A stretch of 64,000 nt of DNA from Talpa occidentalis (GCF_014898055.3 NW_023601104.1:86101106-86165105); one strand, 5' to 3'. Counted from the stretch's first letter, positions 34,535-46,714 are shown. Notes: a model not told the origin generated them from the sequence alone. A program made the numbers and translations.

Positions 34535-34690
34535 TACACTTACAGAGACTCTACGAAGGATGTTCTGGCCCCATCTCCACTTTAAACTGAGGCAGTGTTG
34601 AAAGGTAGGTGAGTTACATGACTGATTAGAAGACAGGATTTCAACCAGGATTTGACTCAGAGCCCATCTTGATTTCCTATTTGTTCAGAT
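34535..34690 (-). repeat. MIR-like SINE remnant, antisense
   Basis: 'ccccatctccactttaaactgaggcagtgttgaaaggtaggtgagttacatgac' and 'caggatttcaaccaggatttgactcagagcc' follow antisense MIR. Confidence 0.65.
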
Positions 34691-35055
34691 CCTGGGCAAT
34701 TTTCTCTGTACTTCCCAAGCGAAGGAAACAATGATGGTGGCCTTCCTCTTTCCTTCCTAGTAGTCAATTACCAAAACCATTCTGATTGTTCCTCCTTCAA
34801 GGTATCATCTATTCTCCTTTTTTTTTATGCATGTTCAATATTGAATGGACAGAGATGAACTGGAACCACCCAAAGTAGTAAAAACATGGCCACCCTTGAC
34901 GTGATGACTGTGAAGTCCATACTCCCGACAAGGTGCAGGGCCAGGCACACAGCTGGGAACAGTGATGGAGACTGAAAACAGGTAACACTCACCTTCAAGA
35001 CCTCAAGCCCCGCCACACTTTCTCAATCCTATTAGCAGCCATGGCATCAGCAGTA
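34691..35055. other. Single-copy non-coding DNA
   Basis: Nothing recognisable here. Confidence 0.35.
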
Positions 35056-35059
35056 ATAA

Positions 35060-35200
35060 GAGAAACTCACAGATTTCTCTCTAGTATCCAATCCTAACTC
35101 CAGGGTTAGGCAATGATTTGGCAAATTGATTTCACTGAGTTTCTGTTTGCTCACCAACAAAATGGGACTTAAAATACCTGCCCACTTGCAAGCTAACAAT
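35060..35200 (+). repeat. MIR-like SINE remnant
   Basis: 'gttaggcaatgatttggcaaattgatttcactgagtttctgtttgctcaccaacaaaatggga' follows sense MIR. A T+ SINE begins ten bases later. Confidence 0.65.
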
Positions 35201-35209
35201 GTGGAAATG

Positions 35210-35482
35210 GGGGCCTCCCTGGTAGTGCAAGGGGTTGAACACAGCACTGTGAAGCTGTCTGCAGTCTCTGCAGCATGAGTTCAATCCCCTAGCAGCCAGG
35301 GAGCTACCCACATTGTGCAGCAGACCTCTCCTGACTTGCCCGCTGCTCCCCTCAGCAGTGTATTTCAGTCAGTCTGCCTGTTTTGTTCCCCACTCTGTCT
35401 CTGGTGAATCTTCTCACCCCACTGCACCTCTGGCCTGTACTGCAGTTCTTGTATGTATAAATAAATAAATCTTTTTTAAAAA
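35210..35482 (+). mobile_element. T+ tRNA-derived SINE, 'gtgaagctgtctgcag' subtype
   Basis: Begins 'ggggcctccctggtagtgca' with 'cactgtgaagctgtctgcagtctctgcagcatgag', ends AAATAAATAAATCTTTTTT plus A-run, a textbook T+ tail. Perfect 9-bp target repeat gtggaaatg at 35201-35209 and 35483-35491. Confidence 0.93.
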
Positions 35483-35491
35483 GTGGAAATG

Positions 35492-36100
35492 ATTGTGAAA
35501 TGCTACAGCATAAAAAGGAAGGATTGTTCCAAAATGCCAGGCAAAAATACCAATCCTGGTAAGGTGGGTTACCGAGTGGACATTCATGAGAGATATTATA
35601 TCCTCTACTGCAGGATTTAATTCAAAAATAAATGACAAAATTAACATTAGAGACTGTTGGATGAAAGTCTCTATATTATATTTTGATCTAATTCTTGAAG
35701 TGCTCTTAAAGCATCACTTCCTTTATTTCCTGATCCTGGTAAATACTCTCCATGGTGATCAAGGACAGGTAATGATGACACTACCCTTTTTATTCCATCA
35801 AAGCCCTTGTGTTTCACTTTCCCCTCTTCTTCTTGGTATTCTTCTTTTTTTTCATTAGTTCTCATTGTTGGATGATGAACTAGTTGTTAAAATAAGTTCA
35901 CACTTCTAGATGGTGAATCAACCTCTCATCCTCCGCAACATTTTAATCTCAGCAGCTCTCAAGTGCCTCTTTCCTTCTTAGAATGGATATCTATAACTCC
36001 TGGGTTGCAGCTGAATGGGAAGAAACTAATCAGAGTCATAAGCACTCAAAACTGAAAGGAACTTTAGCTATTGCCAGCCTCTCTCAACTCACCTTCAGTT
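35492..36100. other. Single-copy non-coding DNA
   Basis: No gene or clear repeat is seen. Confidence 0.4.
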
Positions 36101-36104
36101 TCCA

Positions 36105-36340
36105 GTGAATTTATAACATGTACTAAGCTAAGGGTTTCATTACATTAAATCATTTAGTTTTATATACTCCTCTAGCAAACCTACAAAATACTTTCATCTT
36201 CATTTTAAAGAAAATGAAACAAAACTTGGATGTGCATTGGCTTGTCCAAGCTCCAAGCAGCAACAAGACTGTTGCTTAGTGAAGACCCCTCGCTTCCAGG
36301 TCAGGGAACCAATCTGTTTCTAATTCAAATTTAAACTCAT
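36105..36340 (-). repeat. MIR-like SINE remnant, antisense
   Basis: 'acatgtactaagctaagggtttcattacattaaatca', 'aaaatactttcatcttcattttaaagaaaatgaaacaaaac' and 'gcttccaggtca' follow the antisense MIR pattern. Confidence 0.6.
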
Positions 36341-36469
36341 CTGCAAGTTGTCCAGAAAAAATGAACCAACAACTGGCTGAAAATTAATACTAGCACAAAA
36401 TGCTAAATTCCAAGGGAATATCCTCCAGAAAGAAAAATTCTAATTAAAAGAATAACAACCCCTTTGCTG

Positions 36470-36800
36470 TATATGGTTTACATAATGGTTGTGCTTCGTT
36501 TCTGACACTGAAGAGTGGTGAGAAATGTTTGTCTCTAGATATTCTTAAGAGAGAATTCACCCAAAGTTGGATTTGCTTGTTTCGTTGGTGCAAAAGATAA
36601 AGAGACTAATACATAATTTATGAACAAGACTGCTTCGCTGATCAGATCGAGTGATGAAAACTTCTCTGAAAACCCATGAGGAACACTCTTAACGGAAATT
36701 ATTTGCACTTCTCGTGGGTCCTCGTCATGTTTTTTTTTTTTTTTCCTTCCTTCTGCTATTAGTTCGATTTTGACTTGACAGTCACCACTGCACAGAAATG
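36470..36800. promoter_or_regulatory. Candidate conserved element with retained CpGs
   Basis: Repeat-free block with at least eight CpGs within about 300 bp (for example near 36582, 36635, 36648, 36714, 36722, 36764) in otherwise CpG-poor DNA. A poly-T run at 36730-36744 interrupts it. No promoter or gene signature is evident. Function is inferred only. Confidence 0.28.
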
Positions 36801-37780
36801 TAGCAGCAAACACAATGAAAAGCCTTTCTACATGATTATTTTCAAAAGGAATAAGACATGTGTGACCTGGAAAATCAGCCCCTCCAATGTGTTGGGTAAG
36901 GAGCGTGGATGATTATATTTTTAAAAGTTGCTTCCAGCTTCACAGCCAGGGAGGAGCACACAAGCAAACTTCCAGAGGTCTAAGGTGGATGTTTGCTTCC
37001 ATCTACTGGTCAGAGATGGAACAACAATACATGCTTCTGGATTTCCTCAAATGAATAGAGAGAAGTGAAAGCTGGAGAATGGGGGAACATTCATTTCAGG
37101 GGGGAGAAAGTTCCTATGGAGAGAAATCTCTATACCCAGTCATGGAGCCACACATAACCCACTAACGAATGTTTAGTAGCAACCCTTTCCTATACTGTAG
37201 GGGTTCAATCCAAAAGAAGAGCTGCCACTCTCTCCTCATTTCTTTAACCACAATATGTCTGAATAATTATTCTTTCCTTGGAAGCTTAAAACTCAGAAAG
37301 AACCATTTTAGTTTGGTTACTCATACGGGCTGTTGTCAGAACAAAATCCTAACAATTACCAGCTGCCTGGGAATTCAGACAAGTTACTTAACAACCTTAA
37401 ACATTTTCCTAACACAAGAGAGAAATAAGGAGGCACCAGTGGACACTTACTGAGACCTAGCATAGGGAGCAAGTGCCACACATGGCACTTGCAGTTCCTT
37501 GCAAAACACATGGCATGAAAACTCTAAACAAAGGCCAGCTGCTACCCCTGCAACATCACCATTGCTACTTCCCTGCACACTACAACCATTAATGCAAATA
37601 TGTAGCACTGGCATGGGAGAAATACCAAGAAAGCTCTCCCTGGGTCTTAAGTGTCTAACAAATTAGAAATGCAAGTTTTGTGCCTCCGGGATCATGAAAA
37701 GAAGGGTGGATGGCAACACCAAAAGAGAAAGACAGCTGCAGCAGTCAGGAAATTGCTGCTTTGATTTAGTCTAGATGAAC
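36801..37780. other. Single-copy non-coding DNA
   Basis: Nothing recognisable. The 94-codon frame at 37169-37453 has no domain. Confidence 0.4.
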
Positions 37781-37783
37781 AGG

Positions 37784-37845
37784 AGCATGTACCCCATTCT
37801 AGTGCAGTTATCAGTAGCATGTACCCCATTCTAGTCCAGTTATCA
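37784..37845. repeat. 32-bp tandem duplication
   Basis: Two 30-bp copies (37784-37813 and 37816-37845) beginning agcatgtaccccattct, differing at one base. Confidence 0.93.
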
Positions 37846-37914
37846 CAATCTGAAAAATGTGAAATGATTCTGTAAGGTGAATCAATGAATCGGGCTTTCT
37901 TTGCCACTAGCCTC

Positions 37915-38412
37915 TGTAGCTATTACCTACTGCCTTGATAGCGCTGATGCAGAAAGCGACTGGAAACGGGGCGTGGGGCACACGTGCCTGATTGTGGACA
38001 CTGGAGTGATGGTGCACGCACATGTACAGGTGTGCACACCTGAGCCTAGTGGGATAAAAGCAGCGGCAGTGGTGGCAGTGAGAGGCAGACAAGCAGGGTG
38101 ACTGCAGAAGTGGTGAGGCCACAGACTGAGGCAAGAGGGAGAACACCAGAGAGAGCCCAGAGAAAGAGCACAGAGATTCATGGGGGGCCTGGGCTGGGAG
38201 GCTTGGTTGCCTGCCTGCCTCCTGGCATGCCCAACTCAGGCCCGGGCCTGCCCCCTTGCATGCCAGCCTCCCTGCCCAGTGTGCCTGTGCACCTGGTTCC
38301 CTGAAAGCATTAAAGTCTGAAAAACCCACTGAGGGCTCCAGGACTCTATCCATCTGCCCAAATCCAGAGTGAAACTGCCCTGGGCTTGCTGGCACGAGAA
38401 TTCTCTAACACA
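37915..38412 (+). mobile_element. Possible solitary ERV LTR (GC-rich block)
   Basis: A sharply bounded block with GC well above its surroundings. It carries a TATA-like 'gggataaaagcagcgg' near 38050, a CATTAAAG polyadenylation-like signal near 38308, and about 90 bp more ending 'attctctaacaca'. That order (TATA, poly-A signal, short U5) suits an LTR. I find no clear direct repeat at the edges and cannot name a family. The 162-codon minus-strand frame 37907-38395 lies wholly inside and looks incidental. Confidence 0.35.
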
Positions 38413-38735
38413 GTGACGTTCAAAAGAACAAATATAAGTTGACATTTTAAATAAGTATCTGCAGATCATTACATTCAGTCACATGAATTTTTTTAAGAGA
38501 TATACTTGTGATTTGAGAAGGTGCAAGGCCCAGGGAAAACAATGTCATTTTGGGAGAGGAAAATGGTAAATATAAATAGAAAAAGGCTCACTTCCTAGGG
38601 AATCTCAGTAGTTGATATATGTAAGTAAAGGATATTTATTTTTAAGCACTTAGTTAGCCCTATCATCATCACTATTAAGAGGATTTAGAAAATAATTATG
38701 ACATACTTATAAATCTTCTTTCAACATGTTCACTG
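38413..38735. other. Single-copy non-coding DNA
   Basis: AT-rich with no feature recognised. Confidence 0.35.
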
Positions 38736-38736
38736 T

Positions 38737-38777
38737 ATATATATATATATATAATTGATATATATATATATATATGT
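38737..38777. repeat. (TA)n microsatellite
   Basis: Two TA runs separated by 'attga', together nearly self-complementary. Confidence 0.93.
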
Positions 38778-38984
38778 TTTCTGGAATCTGTTGAAAAGTG
38801 TAACAATTGTGTGAGAGGCTATGTTGGAAATTCATAAAATTTAGTCCAAAATACATAACAAGTCCCAACCTCTTAAGCACTTCATTTAAATCAAACACCA
38901 CATCACTACTCAAAAAAAAAAAATACACATTTGGGGGCAGATAGACAGCATAACACAGAAAAGCATACAACATGACACATTACA

Positions 38985-39225
38985 TTAAAGGGCGGATTCT
39001 GAATTAAGCTGCTGGAATTTGAATCCCAGCTCTGTCATGTGCCAGATGCATGAACTTGAACAAGCCACAGAATTTATCTGTTCCCAAATCTCCTCTGCTG
39101 TAAAGTGGGCGTAAAAACAATTCCTCGTGTATGGAGTTGTTTTGGGGACTAAATGAATTTAATACATGCAAATCACTTAGAACAGTGCCTGATATGTAGT
39201 AAGTGCCATGTGTTAGTTATTATTA
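38985..39225 (+). repeat. MIR, near full length
   Basis: The most complete MIR of the window: 'ttgaatcccagctctgtcatgtgccagatgcatgaacttgaacaagccac', 'tctcctctgctgtaaagtgggcgtaaaaaca', and the tail 'cacttagaacagtgcctgatatgtagtaagtgcc'. Confidence 0.88.
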
Positions 39226-40415
39226 TAGCAGAAAAGAACATTTGGAATGAAAAGTTGTACCAAAAAAAATATAAAAGCAGGTCCTGTAGATTCTTTTTGT
39301 TTGCTAGTGTTTTCCAAAGGTTCCTTTTAAAAAAAGAATTTTAAAAAAATAAAATAAATTCACACACAAGTCTCCAAATGTACAGGATAAAAGCAGAATT
39401 GATTTGGCTGCACCATAGGTGAATCAAGGGGATCTCTAGAAAACTAAAAACAATGAGGAAACCATTGATTTTGCCATTTATGTTCCCAGCATACACTTTT
39501 TGGGGAATGGATTGGACAGGCAGACAGCTCAGGGTGCCAGGAATAAATTCTTAGATGAAAAGTGATAAAAAAAAATGACACATATACTACAGTTGTGAAC
39601 ACCTGAGGAATCTGATATGTTTGTTTTACCAGTTCTTGTACTTTGTCTAGTTATTTGCTGTTCATCTAACAGAGACCAACATATAACCACAGAAGATGAG
39701 ACATATGGAAGGTCATTGAGCATTGACACAAGGCATAATGAAGGAAACAATCTAGTTCAGCACAGGTGATACAATAAATGGGACATATTCTACAAGTCTG
39801 AGTACTCATTGGCCTTAAAAAAGAAAGTTCCTGCTGGAAAGAAGTAGATTAGACCAATATTCAGCCAATAATATAAGACTTAGGATGCCAGACTGTGTCC
39901 CTACTCAATTATTCTTTCTTATGCCAAGTATTGTCTTCTACTTTTCAAGGTTAAGAAAAGTGCCTTCTTCAAACTATATCCACTTTGAACTTCAAGTGGA
40001 TGGTATCTTAGACATGTCTATCCAAAGAGATGTATCTGCAGAATGAAAATACTTTGGCATTTTGCAAAGAATTATTTTAGTTTTAGCACTTACAAAGTAG
40101 CTTTTTTGAGAATGCCAATAGTATGTTAAATGGGTTCTCATATATTTTATTCCTTTAGTTTACAATGATCAAAATTATTTTTTATTATATCTGTGGAAGA
40201 TCAACCCTAACCTTAGATGCTCATTTTCATAGATTTTTCAATACAGGAATGACATAGATGCTTTAGAATATATTACAATCCATATATCTACTTTCATTGG
40301 GGATCAACAAGTATTCCCAATTCTACATGTTCTATTATACCATTTGACCAAAGTTTTCTGATATCTTTCCTTTTTAATATTATCCTAAAGGTTGAATTTT
40401 TAATGCTATTTTAGT
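39226..40415. other. Single-copy non-coding DNA
   Basis: AT-rich, with no gene or confident repeat. Confidence 0.4.
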
Positions 40416-40429
40416 TAAAATACATTGAG

Positions 40430-40706
40430 GGTTTTTTTGGTTTTTTTTTAAAGATTTATTTATTTATACAAGAACCGGGGTGCAGGCCAGAGGAGTGGGA
40501 GGGTGAGAGGATTCACCAGAGACAGAGCAGGGAGCAGAACAGGCAGACTGATGAAATACACTGCTGAGGGGAGCAGCGGGTGAGACAGGAGAGGTCTGCT
40601 CGCCATGTGGGTTGCTCTGAGGCCAGCGGGGATCGAAACGGCACTGCAGAGGCTGCAAACAGCTTCACAGCACTGCGCTCAACTGCCTGCGCCACCAGGG
40701 AGGCCC
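40430..40706 (-). mobile_element. T+ tRNA-derived SINE, antisense
   Basis: On the minus strand: 'gggcctccctggtggcgcag' head, B-box region 'gtttcgatcccc', and tail AATAAATAAATCTTTAAA. Target repeat aatacattgag / aatactttgag at 40419-40429 and 40707-40717 with one mismatch. Confidence 0.92.
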
Positions 40707-40851
40707 AATACTTTGAGTTTTTTAAAAAACTTTTGTATAAACTGTGAAAATGCATTCAATAATACATATGCAAATCCTCAAAAATGCATTATTTTTCCAG
40801 TGATGACACATCATCCAATAGTTTATTTGCTATCTAAAAAAAGAGGAAACA

Positions 40852-41117
40852 GGGGCCTCCCTGGAGCACAAGGGATTAAGCACAGCACTGTGAAGCTATC
40901 TGCAGCCTCTGCAGCATGCGTTTGATCTCTGCCCGGCCAGGGAGCTACCCACATGGCATAGCAGACCTCTTCTGTCTCACCCACTCTCCCCTGAGCAGTG
41001 TATCTCAGTCCATTCACCTGTTCTTCTCCCCACTGGTGAATTCTCTCACTACCCCCCAATACCTCTGGACTGTCCCCAGTTCTTGTATGCATAAATAAAT
41101 AAATCTTTATTTAAAAA
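40852..41117 (+). mobile_element. T+ tRNA-derived SINE, 'gtgaagctatctgcag' subtype
   Basis: Begins 'ggggcctccctggagcacaag' and ends AAATAAATAAATCTTT and A-run. About 15 bp is missing from the body before 'ggtgaattctctcac'. Imperfect A-rich target repeat. It faces the antisense copy at 40430-40706 across 145 bp. Confidence 0.9.
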
Positions 41118-41119
41118 AG

Positions 41120-42530
41120 GAGAAAACACATCTGAAATAATCTTAAAATGCTTCCTATAAGAGGATGAGGTAGGAAGATAAAAATTGGATGGTTGGGTGA
41201 ATAAACCTAACCTCATAAAAAACAGGCCAATAAGATGAAATCTAAAATCCTTCCACCATATCCAACATATGTGGAAATGAATGAACAAGACTGGGGGTAA
41301 AATGTTGACTTTGAGTCTTGCAATGACAATTCATCACTTATTTTGTGTAAAAAAGCATCTGAATGTTTGGAGAATTTCACAGCTGGCCAATTTGGGTGGA
41401 CAGTGAAGACCACCTGTGGAAAACAGAAATGCTAGCTGATTGTTTCTAGCATCCCTTCCTCCTTGAATTCAAATATTGATGGAGCTCATCCAATGAGACT
41501 CACCCAAACTCAACTTTGACCCCCACATCTAGTGATACATGGGAGAATTCCATGAAGAGCTTCTCTTTGCTCATGTCAGCATGGTTGCAGTGGATGTGAG
41601 GTTGAGTGTCTGGCTTATAATTACCAATCACGCCAACCCTAAGATCTGCTATTTGGAGCAGGGGCCGTAGTTTCCTCAGTAGACATATTCTAAGTCATGT
41701 TTTGTTCAGAAAGCTCATTCTAGAGTCTATTCTACTTTCCCAATAATTCTGTGAGCTACATGATAAACTTAAACTCTATTTTGCTTAAGCTACTAGACTC
41801 AGCATCCCTGCCTACAACCAAGAGCTTTGATTTAATTTCTCAAGACCTTTGATCCAGAGGAGTTAGCATTCACTTATACACCAGTCAGGATTTTTCAAAT
41901 TGATTTAGTCTGACTTAGTGTAGCTCCTTAAGTATAAAATTTGGTCTTCCTTTCCTAAATATCCATTGGCACTTAGCACAATGACACCTACTTATAATAT
42001 GTACTAATTCAAACTGATGATTGAGTAATTGATCAAAGATTCAGAAGAGGAAAATAACTCTCTTTGGCTCTTGCTGTGTCACTCATCGGAAATTTTTCAA
42101 AGTTATTTTTAATACACTGGACTAAAACAGAAATTTCATTAAAATGAGGTTAAATAAACTCAGAGTTGGGTGTGTTTTCAGTCCTCCTCAGGATTTTTAG
42201 GCCAAAAGGAGATATTCCAAAAGAAACTAACATAAGTAAGGCACAGTGCATTCATGGCGATCAGTTGTTCACATAAGAATATCTCGATGTCTCTGATTTT
42301 TTACCACCAACATTATGTTCTCTGAGGCTCCAAATTTCAGGGAAAAAAATTCACATTATGTGACTTACAAAACATGACACAGAGTAACCTAAAAAGATAA
42401 TTATCAATGACTACATCATGTTGCAAACTAGAAGAGGAAAAATCCTAGATTACAACGCTTAATAAAATTAAACTTGGCAAAAGGATAATTTCAATGATAA
42501 AATAGTCCTTCAAATGCTGAATCAAGAATT
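41120..42530. other. Single-copy non-coding DNA
   Basis: No gene or clear repeat. The frames present are under 80 codons. Confidence 0.4.
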
Positions 42531-42539
42531 GGATATGTA

Positions 42540-43012
42540 TGTACAATAGCTAAGATATGGAAACAACCTAAATGGCTACAATCAGATGAGTGGATCAAGA
42601 AGATGTGGTATATACACACAATGGAATACTACTCAGTGACGCAAAAAGATAATCTCATGTCATTTGCAACAACATGGATGGAGCTGGAAGGGATTATCCT
42701 AAGCAAAATAAATCAGAAGGAAAAGGATAAGTATCAGTGATTTCACTTATAGGTGGAATATACAGACACCAAGCAAAGGGTCAGGAAAAAGACAAAACAT
42801 GCAAGCTGACCATAGATCTGAAGCAAACTGCGGGGGGAGGTGGGGCGTGGAAAGAGGTCAAAACAGGGGAGGAAAGAGCACAAGGGACTATAGTGATGGA
42901 TCCCATGGGCTACAGTGGTGGGAGAACTATGAGGACTGCACCTGAGAGGAGAAATCAAATACTGTCCAAAAATTAACAACACTGTAAGAAAATGAATATA
43001 TTTAAAAAAAGA
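42540..43012 (+). mobile_element. Middle-aged L1 3' end
   Basis: From 'tacaatagctaagatatggaaacaacc' through 'gatgtggtatatacacacaatggaatactac' to a G-rich 3' UTR (about 42830-42870) and A-rich tail. The final ORF2 codons carry substitutions and a premature frame change near 42737. More diverged than the young copies. Confidence 0.88.
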
Positions 43013-43024
43013 AAATAAATATAT

Positions 43025-43920
43025 TTTTTAAATGGTTGGCAAATGTCCCTCCTCTGTGAGGCTCTGAGCCCTGGGGTAGGGGGGTCGGGTTGGGATTGAA
43101 GAGGTTGGGGAGGCTCTGCCATGAGAACCAACTGGTCCACAGACAGGAGAGCCACAACAAGGAGAGCAAGCCCCACCTTCTGTAATCACCCAAACAATGA
43201 TATATGTTGGACTGTTTTCCAAAGTATCTTCTTTCAAGAACGGAAACAAGTAAAAATTGGGTATCTCAGCATACATAATACTTTATCTCCGCTTGTCGCT
43301 AATCCTTGCTGCTGACAAATTGGTATAAATATTTGAGATGCTAAAAAAACTGAAGTCATGTGCTGAAACCAGTGAATACAATTTGGAAGATCCACAAGCA
43401 CTGGGGGAGCCTTAACATGAGGAGAGACACAATAGAGCCATGAGCGCTTCCCAGTCTCTTATTGTGATTCCAAACTTCTGTGGAGGAGGCAGAGGAGGAA
43501 AAATAAGAAATGGGAATGAGGTAAGAATTTCAGAGGGACATTAATGTCTTTGCTCTCTCCCCAGAAAAAAACGTATCACTGATTTGAGCACCTCTTTAAA
43601 TCAGGCATCTCAAAGATAGATTCGATTTTGATTTAGTCTAGCCATACAAAGTAATGCATTCAATGTGAATAAATAAAATCCATATTGCCTTTTAAATAAT
43701 GCTTTAAAGAATACCTTTAGATGTTTGTAGGTTGGTTAAGGGTACTAACAAGTCCCAGAATAGCAAGAACAAAGTAAGGCAGTTATATCAAGGCAAAACA
43801 GGAGTTCCGGTTCCTTTCAGCTGCCTTATTTTTTTGAATCCAGGATCTTGGAAAGGTCCCCCTGAGTGAGCTCTCTAACTTGCAGAAATACAGTAATACA
43901 TTCTGAGAAGGCGCTCTTGG
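43025..43920. other. Single-copy non-coding DNA with a G-rich patch
   Basis: 43060-43125 is G-rich ('ggtaggggggtcgggttggg') but matches no repeat I know. No gene is recognised. Confidence 0.4.
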
Positions 43921-43924
43921 TAAG

Positions 43925-44135
43925 TAGAAGCTTTGTAGTCAAAAAGATGTGAGTTCCAGTCCTGCCTCTTTGATAATGTAACCACGTCACGCCTTAGTTA
44001 TCTAACAAATGGGGAAAAAAATGATCATTCTTATCTTAAAGGCTTGCTTTAAGGAATATGTAGTTAAAAACATTTTAAAAGTACAATACCTAGGATGAAG
44101 TAAACACTCAATAAATATTTATTTCTGATATGATT
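43925..44135 (+). repeat. MIR-like SINE remnant
   Basis: 'gatgtgagttccagtcctgcctctttgataatgtaa', 'tagttatctaacaaatgggg' and the tail 'gtacaatacctaggatgaagtaaacactcaataaat'. Confidence 0.78.
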
Positions 44136-44139
44136 GCTT

Positions 44140-45550
44140 TTATCACTCCCAAACATATGTCAGACTGTCCAAGGGCTGGTGGTTATTTTGTGGTTAAGAG
44201 CTGAGCCATATAAGCCTGACTCTCATTCAACTATATTTCCTAAATTAGCCACCTTATGTAATTAGCATCTCCTGATTTGCGTGTCTGAGGTTTTTTTTTT
44301 TTTTTCCATAATTATCTTTTCCCTCTTAAACAACAGTGCCACCCACATTGTTTTTCAAATTATAGCTTTCATAGCCTTAGCTTATAAAACTGCTCAGATG
44401 GCCATCATTTTTTGTTTTAATTACAGTACATCAAAAAAATGCTCCGTTCCTCCACCATGTATGAAGGTCCAAGCCAAATGAAAGAGGAAGGAACAGTGAA
44501 ATGCCCCACCACCACCAGCTACTTCCTCAACTACCCTCAATCAGGGCTGTGTAACTGACAAAATGGACTAACTTCAAAAGTCATGCTGGTCTTTGAATTA
44601 AACAAAGGCGAACCAAATATGCCTCCAATCCACTCAGTCTCCTACTAGCAAGCAGCTCTGAGGCCTACCAGGTATTCTGCCACCAGATTATGTTAACAAT
44701 TTGGTTTGTAGGATCTGAAATGTGGAAAACTCAGAAATGACTACAGATCAGTCTCGTATAACCACAGGGGTCCTGCCAGATTCATCCTGGCAGGGGGACC
44801 CAAAAAAAAAGGAGGTAGCAGGACAAAGGGAAACATTCTCCATGTTAGAAATGTACCTTAGTCACAGAAAGCACGCATGGTGAGCACAAAATAGTACCAC
44901 TTGTTTTGACTTTGTGTTTTACACTAACCTTTCCCATCTCTGCTTCAATCCAACTTTACAAAATAAAGCCTTAATGCTGAAATATACCAAGAAAATGTAT
45001 TTCACTTCAAATGAAAATCAGCAAGATTGCTGGTTCTCTCATCAACTGTATAGATATCCCACTGAGTAATAAGTTTAATGGATGACAGGAATGTTTTAGC
45101 AGATAGATTATCTAAAAACATTACCATTGTCTAGTGCACATTAACATAACTTTCTAAAGCTGTAGAATTAATGAAGAGCTAGAAAGTTTGCTGACTGCAT
45201 GTTTTCCTAAGATGACTTTAAAAGCAGATTCCACATATATTTAATTCTTTTCTTTTATATGGTAGTGAGGTCTTATACTTAGAAGTTTTTATTTTCCCTA
45301 TAAAAAGCAAATAACTGAAAGCTACCTTCTTGACCTCTTCCATAGAGAGTGACCATCCACTTTGATGAAATCAACCAGCATTCATGTGAATGTCTCCTAT
45401 ATACTGCTATATACTATCTCCTAATACTCCTATATACTGAAGCTATAATTTGCCTCAAATTGGGAAGTTTTAAATGATTCAATTATAAGAATTGAAATGT
45501 TTTCATAAAACCTGTATTAAGCATGTGAGCATATTACGTGGGGCTGAGTC
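44140..45550. other. Single-copy non-coding DNA
   Basis: No gene recognised. 45395-45440 holds a short imperfect repeat of 'ctcctatatact'. Confidence 0.4.
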
Positions 45551-45554
45551 ATCA

Positions 45555-45735
45555 TGTGAGTGTCTCATTTAATGAACCCATGAGTCTTGAGAAGGGTCCT
45601 ATCCTTTCCATTTTCTTAATTGAGAGTCTTGGGAGGTATGTCCCAATGTTAAGTAGTATGTCCCAAAATAAATTTGGAAAACTGTAATCAGGTCTGATTC
45701 CAAAGTCCATTTGCTTAACCACTGAGCTAAATGTG
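45555..45735 (-). repeat. MIR-like remnant, antisense
   Basis: 'cctttccattttcttaattgagagtcttgggaggt' and 'aatcaggtctgattccaaagtcca' fit a diverged antisense MIR. Confidence 0.5.
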
Positions 45736-46435
45736 ATGAAAGGGGGAAAACAAAAATAACTAAACATGTAGCTTTGGGCTTATTATCAGCCTAAGAGGGT
45801 GTAGCTACAGAAAGAATCCACAAATATTTCTAAGATACAAATACCAAGGAGGGAATGTGAAAGAAAAAGAATAAGGGAGATGTGAGGGAATGAAATCAGA
45901 CAAGGATGAAGTTTCTCGGTATCAACTACGCCCACCCCTGCCTGTGTGAAAAATAACCATGCTGAGAACAGAATAAAAGGCCTTTTTGTTTCCATGTGCA
46001 GAAGACAAAGCATCAAGCATCAGAAACTGAGTGCTGGAACTGCCATTCTCTTCCTGTTTCCCTGCTTGAGGGTCCAATTAAAATAGAAAAAGGCTGGAGT
46101 TTATGTTTTTCCCTCACCAGTAGCTATATATTATTCACTTTGATTTCTCTAGGCATAAAGACAGTTGGGCTTGTGGGAGGGAAGAAGCAAAGAGACCAGT
46201 GACTGCCATCTGTTCAGATCATAAGGGCAACCTGTGAACACAGCACTTAATAGAGTCATTCCTTCCCAAGAATGCTGATCAGCTGGAGGGGCCGCTGGCC
46301 ACCAAATCCGGTGCAGAGTCAGTTTGGCCAGAGCCTGGCGGAATTCCTTTACTGTCTCACTCTCTGAAAATACCAGTGTCAGCTGCCAGTGTTGTCCATG
46401 AGACACCAAAAACCCCGGTCATCTTTGTTCATTTG
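45736..46435. other. Single-copy non-coding DNA
   Basis: Nothing recognisable in this stretch. Confidence 0.4.
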
Positions 46436-46439
46436 TTTC

Positions 46440-46560
46440 TTATTGAAATAACATTGTTATATATTGTTGTATATATTGTTATATAATGTGTAATTTATAT
46501 ATTGTTACATAATGTGTAATTTAATTATGAATTTTTATTACCCTTATATATAATCATTAA
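46440..46560. repeat. AT-rich imperfect tandem repeat
   Basis: Repeats of 'ttatatattgtt' and 'ataatgtgtaattta'. Confidence 0.8.
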
Positions 46561-46714
46561 TAACCCCTTTGATTAAAGGCAAATGCTTCCACCAAACAAC
46601 TGGAAACATGAAGTGTCTAAGTGCTAAAGAAATATCCCAATAAGTCATTATTTGTTTCATTTGATTAAAGGTGACTTGCTAGTCAAATGTAAGGTGGTAT
46701 TAGGGTTCAGAGCA

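Noticed and set aside
37907..38395. 162-codon minus-strand open frame
   Set aside because: It owes its length to high GC. No domain, and its histidine- and serine-rich text looks like random translation. It lies wholly within a possible LTR.
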